From NCBI RefSeq assembly GCF_030440515.1, contig NZ_CP076543.1:1116001-1180000 (forward strand): a stretch of DNA of 64,000 nt. The letters are read 5' to 3'. The DNA comes from Streptomyces xanthophaeus. GTDB lineage: Bacteria > Actinomycetota > Actinomycetes > Streptomycetales > Streptomycetaceae. Shown here piece after piece: positions 8,334 through 17,512 of this stretch. Position 1 is the first letter of the stretch; every line of letters starts with the position of its first letter. Both the position numbers and the translations under genes were made by a program. The notes under the pieces are model-generated. The model was not told the DNA's origin and searched no databases. It worked only from the letters and a program-made list of their open reading frames with translations.

Positions 8334-9579
8334 GTGCTGGAGCCCTTCGGGCGAAGTCCTGCGTCTTCCGGCCATCCCCACGGAGGCACACCCTCCGGCG
8401 CGCCGAACCGCCCGCAGGACCGTGACCGGCCCCGGGAGCTCACCTCCGAGGAGATGGGCCTCTACCGGGAGTTCGCAGAACACGGCCCCCCTCCGGAGAA
8501 GCCGGCTGCTCGCCCGGGCGGAGCCCGCCGCCATGGCCCGAACCCTCGGCGCCCTCGTCTCCAGCGGCCTGGTCCAGGAGATGGGCCCCGACCGCTTTGC
8601 AGCCACCAACCCCACCGACGTGTCCGCGCGGTTGCTCAAACGGTGGGAGGAACGCGTCCCGGGGGCCCAGCTCGACCTGCTGCGCATGCGGGGGCAGCTC
8701 GCGGAACTGGCCATCGTGCACGCCGCACGCCAACGCACCCTGGAGGGGCCGCCGCTGGAGCGCGTCGAGTCGGCGGCCGAACTCCAGCGTGTCCTCGACC
8801 GGCAGTCCGCCGCGTGCACGCAGGAGGTGCTCTGCGCCCAGCCGGGCGGCCCCCTGCCCGAGGCCGGACTGCGCCGCGCCCGTGCCCGGCACCGGGACCT
8901 GCTCTCCCGTGGCGTCCCCGTACGCACGCCGTACCAGCACTCGGCCCGCTTCGACCCGCCGACCGTGCGGTACGAGGCGGAGCTGGCGGCTCTCGGGGGC
9001 GAGGCGCGGACCGTCTCCGGCGGCCTGGCCCGGTGCCTGGTCTTCGACCGGTCCCTGCTCGCCCTCCCGCTGCCGGAAACGGCGGGCGGGGCCCTGCTCG
9101 TCCGCAGCCCGGACCTGGTCGCGTTCGTCGCCGAGATGTTCGACCTGCTGTGGGCGACGGGCGAACGCATCGGCAAGCCGCGCGAGAAGGCCTTCATCCA
9201 GGACGTCGCCGACCAGGCGAAACGCTCCGTCCTGCAGCACCTGATGCAGGGCGACGACGACCGCGCCACGGCCCGCGCCCTCGGCATCTCGGTGCGCACC
9301 TGCCAGCGCCACGTCTCCGCCGTCATGCGTCAGCTCGGCGCGACGAGCCGCTTCCAGCTCGGCTACCTGGCCCACCGGCACGGGCTGCTCGGACCCGACG
9401 GCCCAAAGACCACCCGCACGGACGTGCCGACATCGATGTCAGGCGGCCCGGTGCCCGCGCCCGCTCCGCCCGGATCCCCGGGGTACGCCGTGGACCGCGG
9501 TACCTGGATCCAGCTGTCACGGGATCGCGGTACCGAAGACTTCTCCGAGCGGATCGGGCGTCGTCAAGAGGCGTATTAG
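8334..9579 (+). pseudogene. TrmB/LuxR-type cluster regulator with an N-terminal frameshift
   Basis: The C-terminal part ends in a LuxR-type helix-turn-helix (RATARALGISVRTCQRHVSA, then VMRQLGATSRFQ). The middle matches the paralogous regulator at 30847-31890, with shared features such as the CTQEVLCAQPGG and GVPVRTPYQHSARF blocks. The expected N-terminal winged-helix start, ELTSEEMGLYREFAEHG, is in one frame up to about 8490 and continues in the next frame as RRSRLLARAEPAAMART. Dropping one C from a six-C run near 8488-8493 joins them. This is either a sequencing error or a real inactivating mutation. Without repair, translation could start at GTG 8422 and give a protein with a nonsense N-terminus. 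The true start is uncertain; GTG 8334 is only an upstream bound. It probably activates the synthetase operon that begins 88 bases downstream. Confidence 0.7.
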
Positions 9580-9667
9580 TGGGACTTTCGGGACCGTCCG
9601 GCCGTCGCGGACAGTGGCCTCACGTCGTCGTTGATCGACCGATCCGACTGAGGAGACTGACCACCGC
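9580..9667 (+). promoter_or_regulatory. Leader of the plus-strand NRPS operon
   Basis: The 88 bases between the regulator and the first synthetase hold the probable operon promoter and a good ribosome binding site, GAGGAGA, about nine bases before ATG 9668. No clear -10/-35 pair or copy of the 8296 palindrome was found here, so read-through from the regulator gene is also possible. Confidence 0.4.
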
Positions 9668-12600
9668 ATGGCCACTCACGACCGCGGGCCGCTGCCCCTG
9701 ACCCCGCCGCAGAACGGCGTCTGGTTCGCACAGCAGCTCGACCCCACCCGCCTCGACTACACCATCGCCGAGTACCTGGAGATCCGCGGGGCGGTGGATC
9801 CGGAGCTGCTCGCCGAGGCGGTGCGCACGACGGTGGCCGGAACCGAGACGCTGTGCGTCCGCTTCGCCGAGGTGGACGGAGTGGTGTGCCAGATACCCGC
9901 CGGTCCGCCGCCGCTGCGGATGGAGACGGTCGACGTCAGCGACCACCCGGACCCGGACGCCGAGTCCGAACGGCTGATGCGCGCCGAGCTGGCCCGGCCC
10001 ACGGACCTGGCGACCGGTGACGTGAGCCGTCACCTCCTCGTGCGGACCGGTCCGGCGACGTACCGCTGGATGCAGGGCTACCACCACCTCGTCGCGGACG
10101 GGGTCACCGGCTCGATCCTCGCGCGGCGGACCGCGGAGGTGTACTCGGCGCTGGTCGCGGGAGAGCCCGTACCGGCCCCCGAGAGCACACCGTGGGAGCG
10201 GATCGTGGCCGGGGAGGAGGAATACGCCCGCTCCGAACGGTTCGCGGCCGACCGCGAGTTCTGGCGTACGCGGCTGGAGGGCGCCCCCGAGCCCGTGTCC
10301 TTCACCGGCAGCGTCCCGGCACCCGCGTCCGGTACGGCGGTACGGGTGAGCGGCGAGCTCGACCCCGCCGATGCCCGCACCCTGCGCGACGCCGCGCGCC
10401 GGCACGGCACGCGCTGGTCGGCGCTGGTGATGGCCGCGGCCGCCGCCCACCTGCACCGCGCGGGCGCCACCGAGGACGTGGTCCTGGGCCTGCCGGTCAC
10501 CGGCCGCACCACCCCGGAAGCCCGCCGGACACCCGGCATGTTCTCCAAGGTCCTGCCGCTGCGGCTGGCGGTGACCGGCGACACCACGATCGGCGAACTG
10601 CTGCGCAGCACCTCTGCCGGTATCAAGGAGGCCCTGCGCCACCAGCGTCACCGGATCGAAGCGATCACCGGAACCGGGCCCCGGCTGTGGGACGCCGCCG
10701 TCAACCTCATGTCCTTCGACTACGAGCTGTCCTTCGCCGGTGCTCCCGCCTCCGCGCACAACCTCTCGGTCGGCCCGGTGGAGCACGTCTCCCTCAACGT
10801 CTACGACCGCGGCGGCGACAGCCCGCTGACCGTGCAGGCCGAGGGCGACGCCGCCGACGTCGGCCCGGACGAACTCGACGCGCTGCGCGTGCGGTTCACC
10901 CGTTTCCTCGTCGCGCTCGCCACGGCCGACGACGGGACCACGGTCGGCTCGCTGCCCTTCCTCACCGCCGAGGACGAGGAGCGCCTCGCCGCCTTCGCCG
11001 AGGGCGGCGCCGACCCGGCGCCCGGCGACGGGGCGCTGCACACGCTCTTCGAGCAGGAGGCGGCGCGCTCACCCGAGAAGGTCGCCGTGATCTGCGCCGG
11101 CCAGGAGGTCACCTACCGGGAACTCGACGCCTGGGCCCAGGACATCGCGGACCGGCTGCGGCCGGACGTGGAACCGGGCACGCCGGTCGGGGTGTGCGTG
11201 GAGCGCTCGCCCTCGATGGTCGCGGCCCTGCTCGGCGTCCTGAAGGCGGGCGGCTGCTACGTACCGCTCGACCCCGGACTGCCGCCGGAGCGCATCGCCT
11301 ACATCGTGCGCGACGCAGGGCTGCGCACGGTCGTCGCCGGGCCGGGCGGCCTCGGCCGCCTGCCGCACGACCTGCCGTCCGTGGTCGACGCGGGAGCCGT
11401 GACCGGCGGGATCCGCGGCGGCGGCGACCGGGCGGGCGCAGCGGTGCCGGCGGCGTCCGCCGCGTACCTGCTGTACACCTCGGGCAGTACGGGCGAGCCG
11501 AAGGGCGTCGTCGTCCCGCACGGGGCGGCGGTCGATTTCGTCCGCGGCCACCTCGCCCTGTGCGGCGCGGGCGACCGCGACGGATCCCGGCGCACGGAAC
11601 GGTTCCTCGGCTTCGCCTCGCTGTCCTTCGACGTGTCGGTCCTGGACGTCTTCGGCGCGCTGCTGAGCGGTTCCACCCTGGTCCTCGCCACCGACACCGA
11701 ACGGGTCGACGTCGACCGCCTCCAGGCCCTGCTCGCCGAGCACGCGGTGACCGTCGCCGACCTGCCGCCGGCACTCCTGCCGCTGCTGGACCCGGCCGCG
11801 CTGCCCGCGCTGCGGTTCCTGTCCACGGGCGGCGAGGCCCCGTCGGGTGACGCCGTCGACCGCTGGGCGGCGGACGGCCGCGAGGTCTGGAACGCGTACG
11901 GGCCCACCGAGGCCGCCGTGTCCGTGACCATGCACCGGGTGGTTCCGCCCTCGCACGGCCGGATCCCGCCGATCGGCCGTCCCATGGCCAACCACCGCGC
12001 GTACGTGGTCGACCGAGCGCTGCGGCTGCTGCCGCCGGGAGCGACCGGCGAGCTGTGCGTGGCTGGGGCCGGTCTGGCCCAGGGGTACGCCGGGCGCGCC
12101 GCCATGACGGCCGACCGCTTCGTGCCCGATCCCTTCTCCGGTGTTCCCGGTGCGCGGATGTACCGGACGGGCGACCTCGTGCGCTGGTCGGCGCGGGGCG
12201 AACTGGAGTTCCTCGGGCGGGTGGACCGACAGGTCAAGATCAACGGACACCGGATCGAACTGGGCGAGATCGAGGCGGTGCTCGGCCGGCAGCCCGCGGT
12301 GGGGCAGGCCGCGGTCGTGGTGCACGCCCCCGTGGGCGGAGCCCGGCGGCTCGTCGCCTTCGTGGCGCCGCCGGGCGACGGCGGCCCGGCTCCCGAACCG
12401 GAGCTGCTGGCAGCCGAGTTGGGGCGGGTGCTGCCGGGCTACATGGTGCCCCGCACCTTCGTGGCGGTGGACCGGCTGCCCCTCACCCCGGGTGGCAAGG
12501 TGGACCGCGCGCGGCTCCACGTACCCGAGGCCGCGGACCGTCCGGAGCGCCCCGAGCGCGCGTACGGCGCCACCGAGCTCACCCTCGCGGCGCTGTTCTC

Positions 12601-15600
12601 CGAGGCGCTCGGCACCACCGCCACCCCGGACGACAACTTCTTCGAGCTCGGCGGCGACAGCATCGCCGCGCTCGGCCTGACCAGCCGGGCCCGGGCGCGG
12701 GGCTTCTCCTTCACCCTGCGCGAGGTGTTCGCGCACAAGACGGCGGCCGCACTCGCCGCGGCCGTCGGCGACCCGGGCCACGGAGCCTCCCAGGCCGCCG
12801 GTGCGGCCGTCCCGGAGCACGGTCCGTTCCCCGCGACCCCGGTCATGCGCTGGCTCCTCGACGGTCCGGGTCCGGCCGGGCGGTTCAGCCAGTCCATGGT
12901 GCTGGCCCTGCCGGAGGGCGCGGACGACGCGACGCTCGTACGGGTCCTGCAGTCGGTGGTGGACCGGCACGGGGCGCTGCGCCTCGGCGTGGCCGCCGGA
13001 CCGGAGGGCCCGCTGTGCACGGTCGGCGAGCCCGGTTCGGTCGACGTGTCCCGGCTGTACCGCACCGTCACGGTGACGGGGTCGGACGGGTCCGCCCGTG
13101 CCGCGATCGTGGCGCAGGCGGCTCGGGAGGCGTCCGGACAGCTGGACCCGGCGTCCTCAGTGATGCTGCGGGCGGTCCGCTTCGACGCCGGCGGGGCGTC
13201 GCCGGACCGGCTGCTCCTGTGCGTGCACCACCTGGCCGTGGATGGGGTGTCCTGGCGGATCCTGGCGGCGGACCTGGCCGCGGCCTGGGAGGCCGCCGTC
13301 GCCGGGCGTCCGCTTCCGGCCGCGGACGGGGAGGTCCCGTTCCGTGCGTGGGCCCATCACCTCGAACTCCTGGCGCGTTCCCCGGAGGTACTCGCCGAAC
13401 TCCCCTTCTGGCGCTCGACGCTGGAGCCTTCCGAAGCCGGACCGGGCGCGCGGGAGCCGTGGCACCGGGTCCCCGACCCGGTGCGGGACACCGCGGGCAC
13501 CACCCGCACGGTGGAGCTCGCCCTGCCCGCCGAGGTCGCCGGCCCGCTGCTGGCCGAGGTACCCGGCGCGCTGCGCACCGGTCCGGCCGAGGTGCTGCTC
13601 GCGGGGCTGGTCCTCGCGGCCCACCGCCTGCGCTCCCCCGGTACCGCTCCGGAGCCGTTGCTGGTCGACCTGGAGGGCCACGGCCGTGTCGACCGCACCG
13701 GCCGCCACGACCTGGCGCGCACGGTCGGGTGGTTCACCACCCAGTACCCGGTCCGGTTCGACCTGGACGGCCTCGACCTGGACGCGGCGGCCCGGGGCGG
13801 CGACGCCCTCGCCGAACTGGTCGCGCGGATCCACACCGCGGTCGCCTCCGTACCGGACCACGGCACGGGCTTCGGCCTGCTGAGCCGGCTCGATCCGCGG
13901 AGCGCCGCGCAGCTTTCCGGACTCCCGCGCCCCCGGGTCCTGTTCAACTACCTGGGCCGGTTCTCCGGCGGGGACGAGGCGCCCTGGAGCCCTGCCCCCG
14001 AGGCGGGCGGACTGCGGGCCGACGTGGATCCGGCGATGCCCGTCGAACACGCCCTGCAGATCGACGCCCTGGCCGTGGACGGCGCCGACGGCCCCTCCTT
14101 CAGCGCGGTCGTCACCCATCCGCGGGCCCTGCTGACCGACGCCGAGGCGGACGCCCTGGTGGCGGCCTGGGGCGAGGCCCTGCGCCTGCTGGCCGGCTGG
14201 ACGGGCGCCCCGCGCCCGCGCCGCCTCACCCCCCGCGACCTGCCGCTGGTCCGGCTGACGCAGCCGGAGACGGACGCGCTGGCCGCGCGCTACGCGGGCC
14301 TCGCCGACGTGCTGCCCCTCTCGCCGCTCCAGGAAGGCCTGTTCTTCCACTCGGCCTTCGACACGGGTGCGTTGGACGCCTACACCGGCCAGATCGTCCT
14401 CAGCCTGGACGGCTCCCTGGACGCGGACACCCTGCGGGCGGCCTGCGACCGGCTGCTGCGCCGCCACACCGCGCTGCGCTCCGCCTTCACCGACCAGGGT
14501 CTGGACCGGCCGGTACAGATCGTCGTCGAGTCCGCCGGAGCGCCGTGGGAGTCCGTGGACCTGGGCGCACTCGGGTCCGCGGACCGGCAGCGGGAGTGGG
14601 AGCGGCTGCTGGCGGCCGACCGGGCCCGCCGCTTCGACCTGGAGCGGCCGCCGCTGGTGCGCTTCACCCTGGTCCGGTTCGGCGCGGACGAGCACCGGCT
14701 GGTCATGACGAACCACCACATCGTCTGGGACGGCTGGTCCTCGGCGGTGCTGCTGCGCGACCTGCTCACCGGGTACGCCGAACACGCCGCGTCCCACGAG
14801 CCCGGGGGCACCGGCCCCGTCGCGGAAGGGGTCCCGTACCGCTCGCACCTGGACTGGCTGGCCTGCCAGGACGACGGCGCCGCCGAGGCCGCGTGGAGCG
14901 GTGCGCTCGCCGGGCTGGAGGAGCCGACCCTGCTGGGCGCGGCCGACCCGAACCGGATCGACGCGCTGCCCGAGCGGGTCTCGGTGGAGCTGTCGCCGGA
15001 GCTGACGGCACGGCTCACCGCGCGGGCCCGTACCGCGGGCGTCACCCTCAACAGCGTCGTCCAGGGCCTCTGGGCTGTGCTGCTGGGCCGGGTGACCGGG
15101 CGCGACGACGTGGTGTTCGGCGGGACCGTCTCCGGGCGGACCGCGGACGTCGCGGGCATCGAGGACATGGTCGGCCTGCTGATCAACACCCTGCCCGTGC
15201 GGTTCCGGATCCGGGAGGGCGAGCCGCTGCTGGCCGCGCTCGCCCGGTTCCAGGACGAGCAGGCGGAGCTGATGGACCACCAGCACGTCGGGCTCGCCGG
15301 CATCCAGCGGGCGGCGGGGCTGGGCGCCCTCTTCGACACCACGGTCGTCGTCGAGAACTATCCGCTCGACCTGGAGTCGATGCGGGACCTGGCCGGCGGG
15401 CCGCGGCTGACCGGGGTGGAGGGCTCGGACGCCACCCACTACACCGTCAACCTCATCGTGCTGCCCGGGGAGCGGCTGCGGCTGCACCTCGACCACCGCA
15501 CGGACGTCCTCGACGCCCGGACGGCGCGCAGCCTGGGCGAGGCGCTGGAGCAGCTGCTGACGGCCGTCGCCGACGCCCCCTCGACCCCCGTCGGGGAGGT

Positions 15601-17512
15601 GGACCTGCTCTCGGAGGAGCAGCACCGGCTGATCCGGGAGTGGAACGCCACCGCCGTGCCCGTCCCCGGCACCACGCTGGTGGAGCTGTTCGCGCAGCAG
15701 GTGGCCCGGACGCCCGGCGCACCGGCCACCGTCTTCCGCGGCGAGCGCCTGTCGTACGCCGAGCTCGACGCCCGTGCCGAGCGGCTGGCCCGCCGGCTGT
15801 GCGCCTTGGGCGCCGGTCCGGAGCGGATCGTCGCGGTCGCCCTGCAGCGCTCCACCGAGATGGTGGTCTCGCTGCTGGCCGTGCTGAAGTCGGGGGCCGC
15901 CTACCTGCCGGTGGACCCCTCACTGCCGACGGACCGGATCGCGTACCTGCTGTCCGACGCCGAACCCGTCCTGCTGCTCGCGGACGACGAGGTGGCGGCG
16001 GCGCTGCCGGCCGCGGCGGACCTGCCCCGGCTGGATCCGGGGGCCGTCCACGACGGGACCGCCGGTGCGGCGGCCGGGCCTGCGCCGCTGCCCTCGCACC
16101 CCGCGTACGTGATCTACACGTCCGGGTCGACGGGGCGGCCCAAGGCCGTCGTCGTGGAGCACTCCGCCATCGTCAACCGGCTGCTGTGGATGCAGGACCG
16201 GTACCGGCTGGGCGCGGACGACCGGGTGCTCCAGAAGACCCCGTTCGGCTTCGACGTCTCGGTGTGGGAGTTCTTCTGGCCGCTGCTGACCGGCGCGGCC
16301 CTGGTGGTCGCCGAGCCCGGCGGGCACAAGGACCCCGCCTATCTCACCCGGGTGATCCAGGAGGAGGCGGTCACCACCGTCCACTTCGTCCCGTCGATGC
16401 TGGCCGCGTTCGTGGAGGATCCGCAGGCGGGCCGCTGCCGGTCGCTGCGCCGGGTCGTGTGTAGTGGCGAGGCCCTGCCGGAAGAGCTGAAGAACCGGTT
16501 CCTCGACGTACTCGACGTGCCGCTGCACAACCTGTACGGGCCTACGGAGGCGGCCGTGGACGTCACGCACTGGGACTGCCTCCGCGAGGAGAGCGGGCCC
16601 GTGCCGATCGGCCGGCCCATCTGGAACACCTCGCTGTACGTGCTCGACCCGCGCGGGCGGCCCGTCCCGGTGGGCGTCGCGGGCGAGCTGTTCCTGGCGG
16701 GCGCGGGCCTGGCCCGCGGGTACCTGCGCCGCCCGGCGCTGACCGCGGAGCGCTTCCCGCTGGACCCGTTCGGCCCGCCGGGCTCGCGCATGTACCGCAC
16801 CGGCGACCTGGCCCGCCACCGGGCCGACGGCTCGGTGGAATACCTGGGGCGCACGGACGACCAGGTGAAGATCCACGGCTTCCGGATCGAACTCGGCGAG
16901 ATCGAAACGGCGCTGGGCCGCCTCCCCGGTGTCGGGCGGGCCGCGGTCGTCGTCCGCGAGGACGTCCCGGGCGAGCGCAGGCTCGTCGGGTACGTCGTCC
17001 CGGAGGCCGGGGCGGACCCGGCCCCCGACCCCGGCCCCGACCCGGATGCGATGCGCGCCGAACTGGCCCGCTCCCTCCCGGAATACATGATTCCGGTGCT
17101 CGTTGTCGTGGACGGGCTGCCCGTCACGGCGAACGGCAAGCTCGACCGCAGGGCGCTCCCCGCGCCCGCCACGGCGGCCGCCGCCACCGGGTACGAGCCG
17201 CCCGCCGGGGAGACCGAGGAACTCGTCGCCCTGGTGTGGGCCTCCGTACTGGACGCCCCGCGCATCGGCCGCCACGACGACTTCTTCGCCCTCGGGGGGC
17301 ACTCGCTGAGCGCCACCCGCGTGGCAGCCCGGCTGCGCCAGTCCCTCGGCCTGGACCTGCCCCTGCACACCCTCTTCGAACAGCGGACCGTCGCCGCCCT
17401 CGCCACCGCCGTCGAGACGGTGCTGCTGGCCGAACTGGAGGCCGAAACGGCCCCGTTCGCCGCCACCGCCGACGCCGTTCCTTCACTCGTACTTCAGGGA
17501 GAGACCTCGTGA
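9668..17512 (+). CDS. NRPS, two modules: C-A-T-E and C-A-T
   Basis: A 2614-residue cytoplasmic peptide synthetase. Order and landmarks: C (HHLVADG near 138); A1 (starts near 459, YTSGSTG near 600); T1 (FELGGDSI near 992); E ([13 protein letters not shown] near 1187, [28 protein letters not shown]); C (HHIVWDG near 1683, the type that accepts a D-residue); A2 (starts near 2005, YTSGSTG near 2148); T2 (ALGGHSL near 2541). The residues lining the A1 pocket read D-V-L-D-S-G-A-V-S-K, nearest in pattern to basic residues such as Arg but not a known code. A2 reads DVWHVSLVDK, a serine code. The module 1 residue should be converted to the D form. The first C domain resembles EntF-like starter C domains, so the N-terminus may be acylated; no acyl-activating gene is next to it. 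The last four bases overlap the next synthetase (GTGA), so the two are translationally coupled. Confidence 0.95.
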   Translation: MATHDRGPLPLTPPQNGVWFAQQLDPTRLDYTIAEYLEIRGAVDPELLAEAVRTTVAGTETLCVRFAEVDGVVCQIPAGPPPLRMETVDVSDHPDPDAESERLMRAELARPTDLATGDVSRHLLVRTGPATYRWMQGYHHLVADGVTGSILARRTAEVYSALVAGEPVPAPESTPWERIVAGEEEYARSERFAADREFWRTRLEGAPEPVSFTGSVPAPASGTAVRVSGELDPADARTLRDAARRHGTRWSALVMAAAAAHLHRAGATEDVVLGLPVTGRTTPEARRTPGMFSKVLPLRLAVTGDTTIGELLRSTSAGIKEALRHQRHRIEAITGTGPRLWDAAVNLMSFDYELSFAGAPASAHNLSVGPVEHVSLNVYDRGGDSPLTVQAEGDAADVGPDELDALRVRFTRFLVALATADDGTTVGSLPFLTAEDEERLAAFAEGGADPAPGDGALHTLFEQEAARSPEKVAVICAGQEVTYRELDAWAQDIADRLRPDVEPGTPVGVCVERSPSMVAALLGVLKAGGCYVPLDPGLPPERIAYIVRDAGLRTVVAGPGGLGRLPHDLPSVVDAGAVTGGIRGGGDRAGAAVPAASAAYLLYTSGSTGEPKGVVVPHGAAVDFVRGHLALCGAGDRDGSRRTERFLGFASLSFDVSVLDVFGALLSGSTLVLATDTERVDVDRLQALLAEHAVTVADLPPALLPLLDPAALPALRFLSTGGEAPSGDAVDRWAADGREVWNAYGPTEAAVSVTMHRVVPPSHGRIPPIGRPMANHRAYVVDRALRLLPPGATGELCVAGAGLAQGYAGRAAMTADRFVPDPFSGVPGARMYRTGDLVRWSARGELEFLGRVDRQVKINGHRIELGEIEAVLGRQPAVGQAAVVVHAPVGGARRLVAFVAPPGDGGPAPEPELLAAELGRVLPGYMVPRTFVAVDRLPLTPGGKVDRARLHVPEAADRPERPERAYGATELTLAALFSEALGTTATPDDNFFELGGDSIAALGLTSRARARGFSFTLREVFAHKTAAALAAAVGDPGHGASQAAGAAVPEHGPFPATPVMRWLLDGPGPAGRFSQSMVLALPEGADDATLVRVLQSVVDRHGALRLGVAAGPEGPLCTVGEPGSVDVSRLYRTVTVTGSDGSARAAIVAQAAREASGQLDPASSVMLRAVRFDAGGASPDRLLLCVHHLAVDGVSWRILAADLAAAWEAAVAGRPLPAADGEVPFRAWAHHLELLARSPEVLAELPFWRSTLEPSEAGPGAREPWHRVPDPVRDTAGTTRTVELALPAEVAGPLLAEVPGALRTGPAEVLLAGLVLAAHRLRSPGTAPEPLLVDLEGHGRVDRTGRHDLARTVGWFTTQYPVRFDLDGLDLDAAARGGDALAELVARIHTAVASVPDHGTGFGLLSRLDPRSAAQLSGLPRPRVLFNYLGRFSGGDEAPWSPAPEAGGLRADVDPAMPVEHALQIDALAVDGADGPSFSAVVTHPRALLTDAEADALVAAWGEALRLLAGWTGAPRPRRLTPRDLPLVRLTQPETDALAARYAGLADVLPLSPLQEGLFFHSAFDTGALDAYTGQIVLSLDGSLDADTLRAACDRLLRRHTALRSAFTDQGLDRPVQIVVESAGAPWESVDLGALGSADRQREWERLLAADRARRFDLERPPLVRFTLVRFGADEHRLVMTNHHIVWDGWSSAVLLRDLLTGYAEHAASHEPGGTGPVAEGVPYRSHLDWLACQDDGAAEAAWSGALAGLEEPTLLGAADPNRIDALPERVSVELSPELTARLTARARTAGVTLNSVVQGLWAVLLGRVTGRDDVVFGGTVSGRTADVAGIEDMVGLLINTLPVRFRIREGEPLLAALARFQDEQAELMDHQHVGLAGIQRAAGLGALFDTTVVVENYPLDLESMRDLAGGPRLTGVEGSDATHYTVNLIVLPGERLRLHLDHRTDVLDARTARSLGEALEQLLTAVADAPSTPVGEVDLLSEEQHRLIREWNATAVPVPGTTLVELFAQQVARTPGAPATVFRGERLSYAELDARAERLARRLCALGAGPERIVAVALQRSTEMVVSLLAVLKSGAAYLPVDPSLPTDRIAYLLSDAEPVLLLADDEVAAALPAAADLPRLDPGAVHDGTAGAAAGPAPLPSHPAYVIYTSGSTGRPKAVVVEHSAIVNRLLWMQDRYRLGADDRVLQKTPFGFDVSVWEFFWPLLTGAALVVAEPGGHKDPAYLTRVIQEEAVTTVHFVPSMLAAFVEDPQAGRCRSLRRVVCSGEALPEELKNRFLDVLDVPLHNLYGPTEAAVDVTHWDCLREESGPVPIGRPIWNTSLYVLDPRGRPVPVGVAGELFLAGAGLARGYLRRPALTAERFPLDPFGPPGSRMYRTGDLARHRADGSVEYLGRTDDQVKIHGFRIELGEIETALGRLPGVGRAAVVVREDVPGERRLVGYVVPEAGADPAPDPGPDPDAMRAELARSLPEYMIPVLVVVDGLPVTANGKLDRRALPAPATAAAATGYEPPAGETEELVALVWASVLDAPRIGRHDDFFALGGHSLSATRVAARLRQSLGLDLPLHTLFEQRTVAALATAVETVLLAELEAETAPFAATADAVPSLVLQGETS

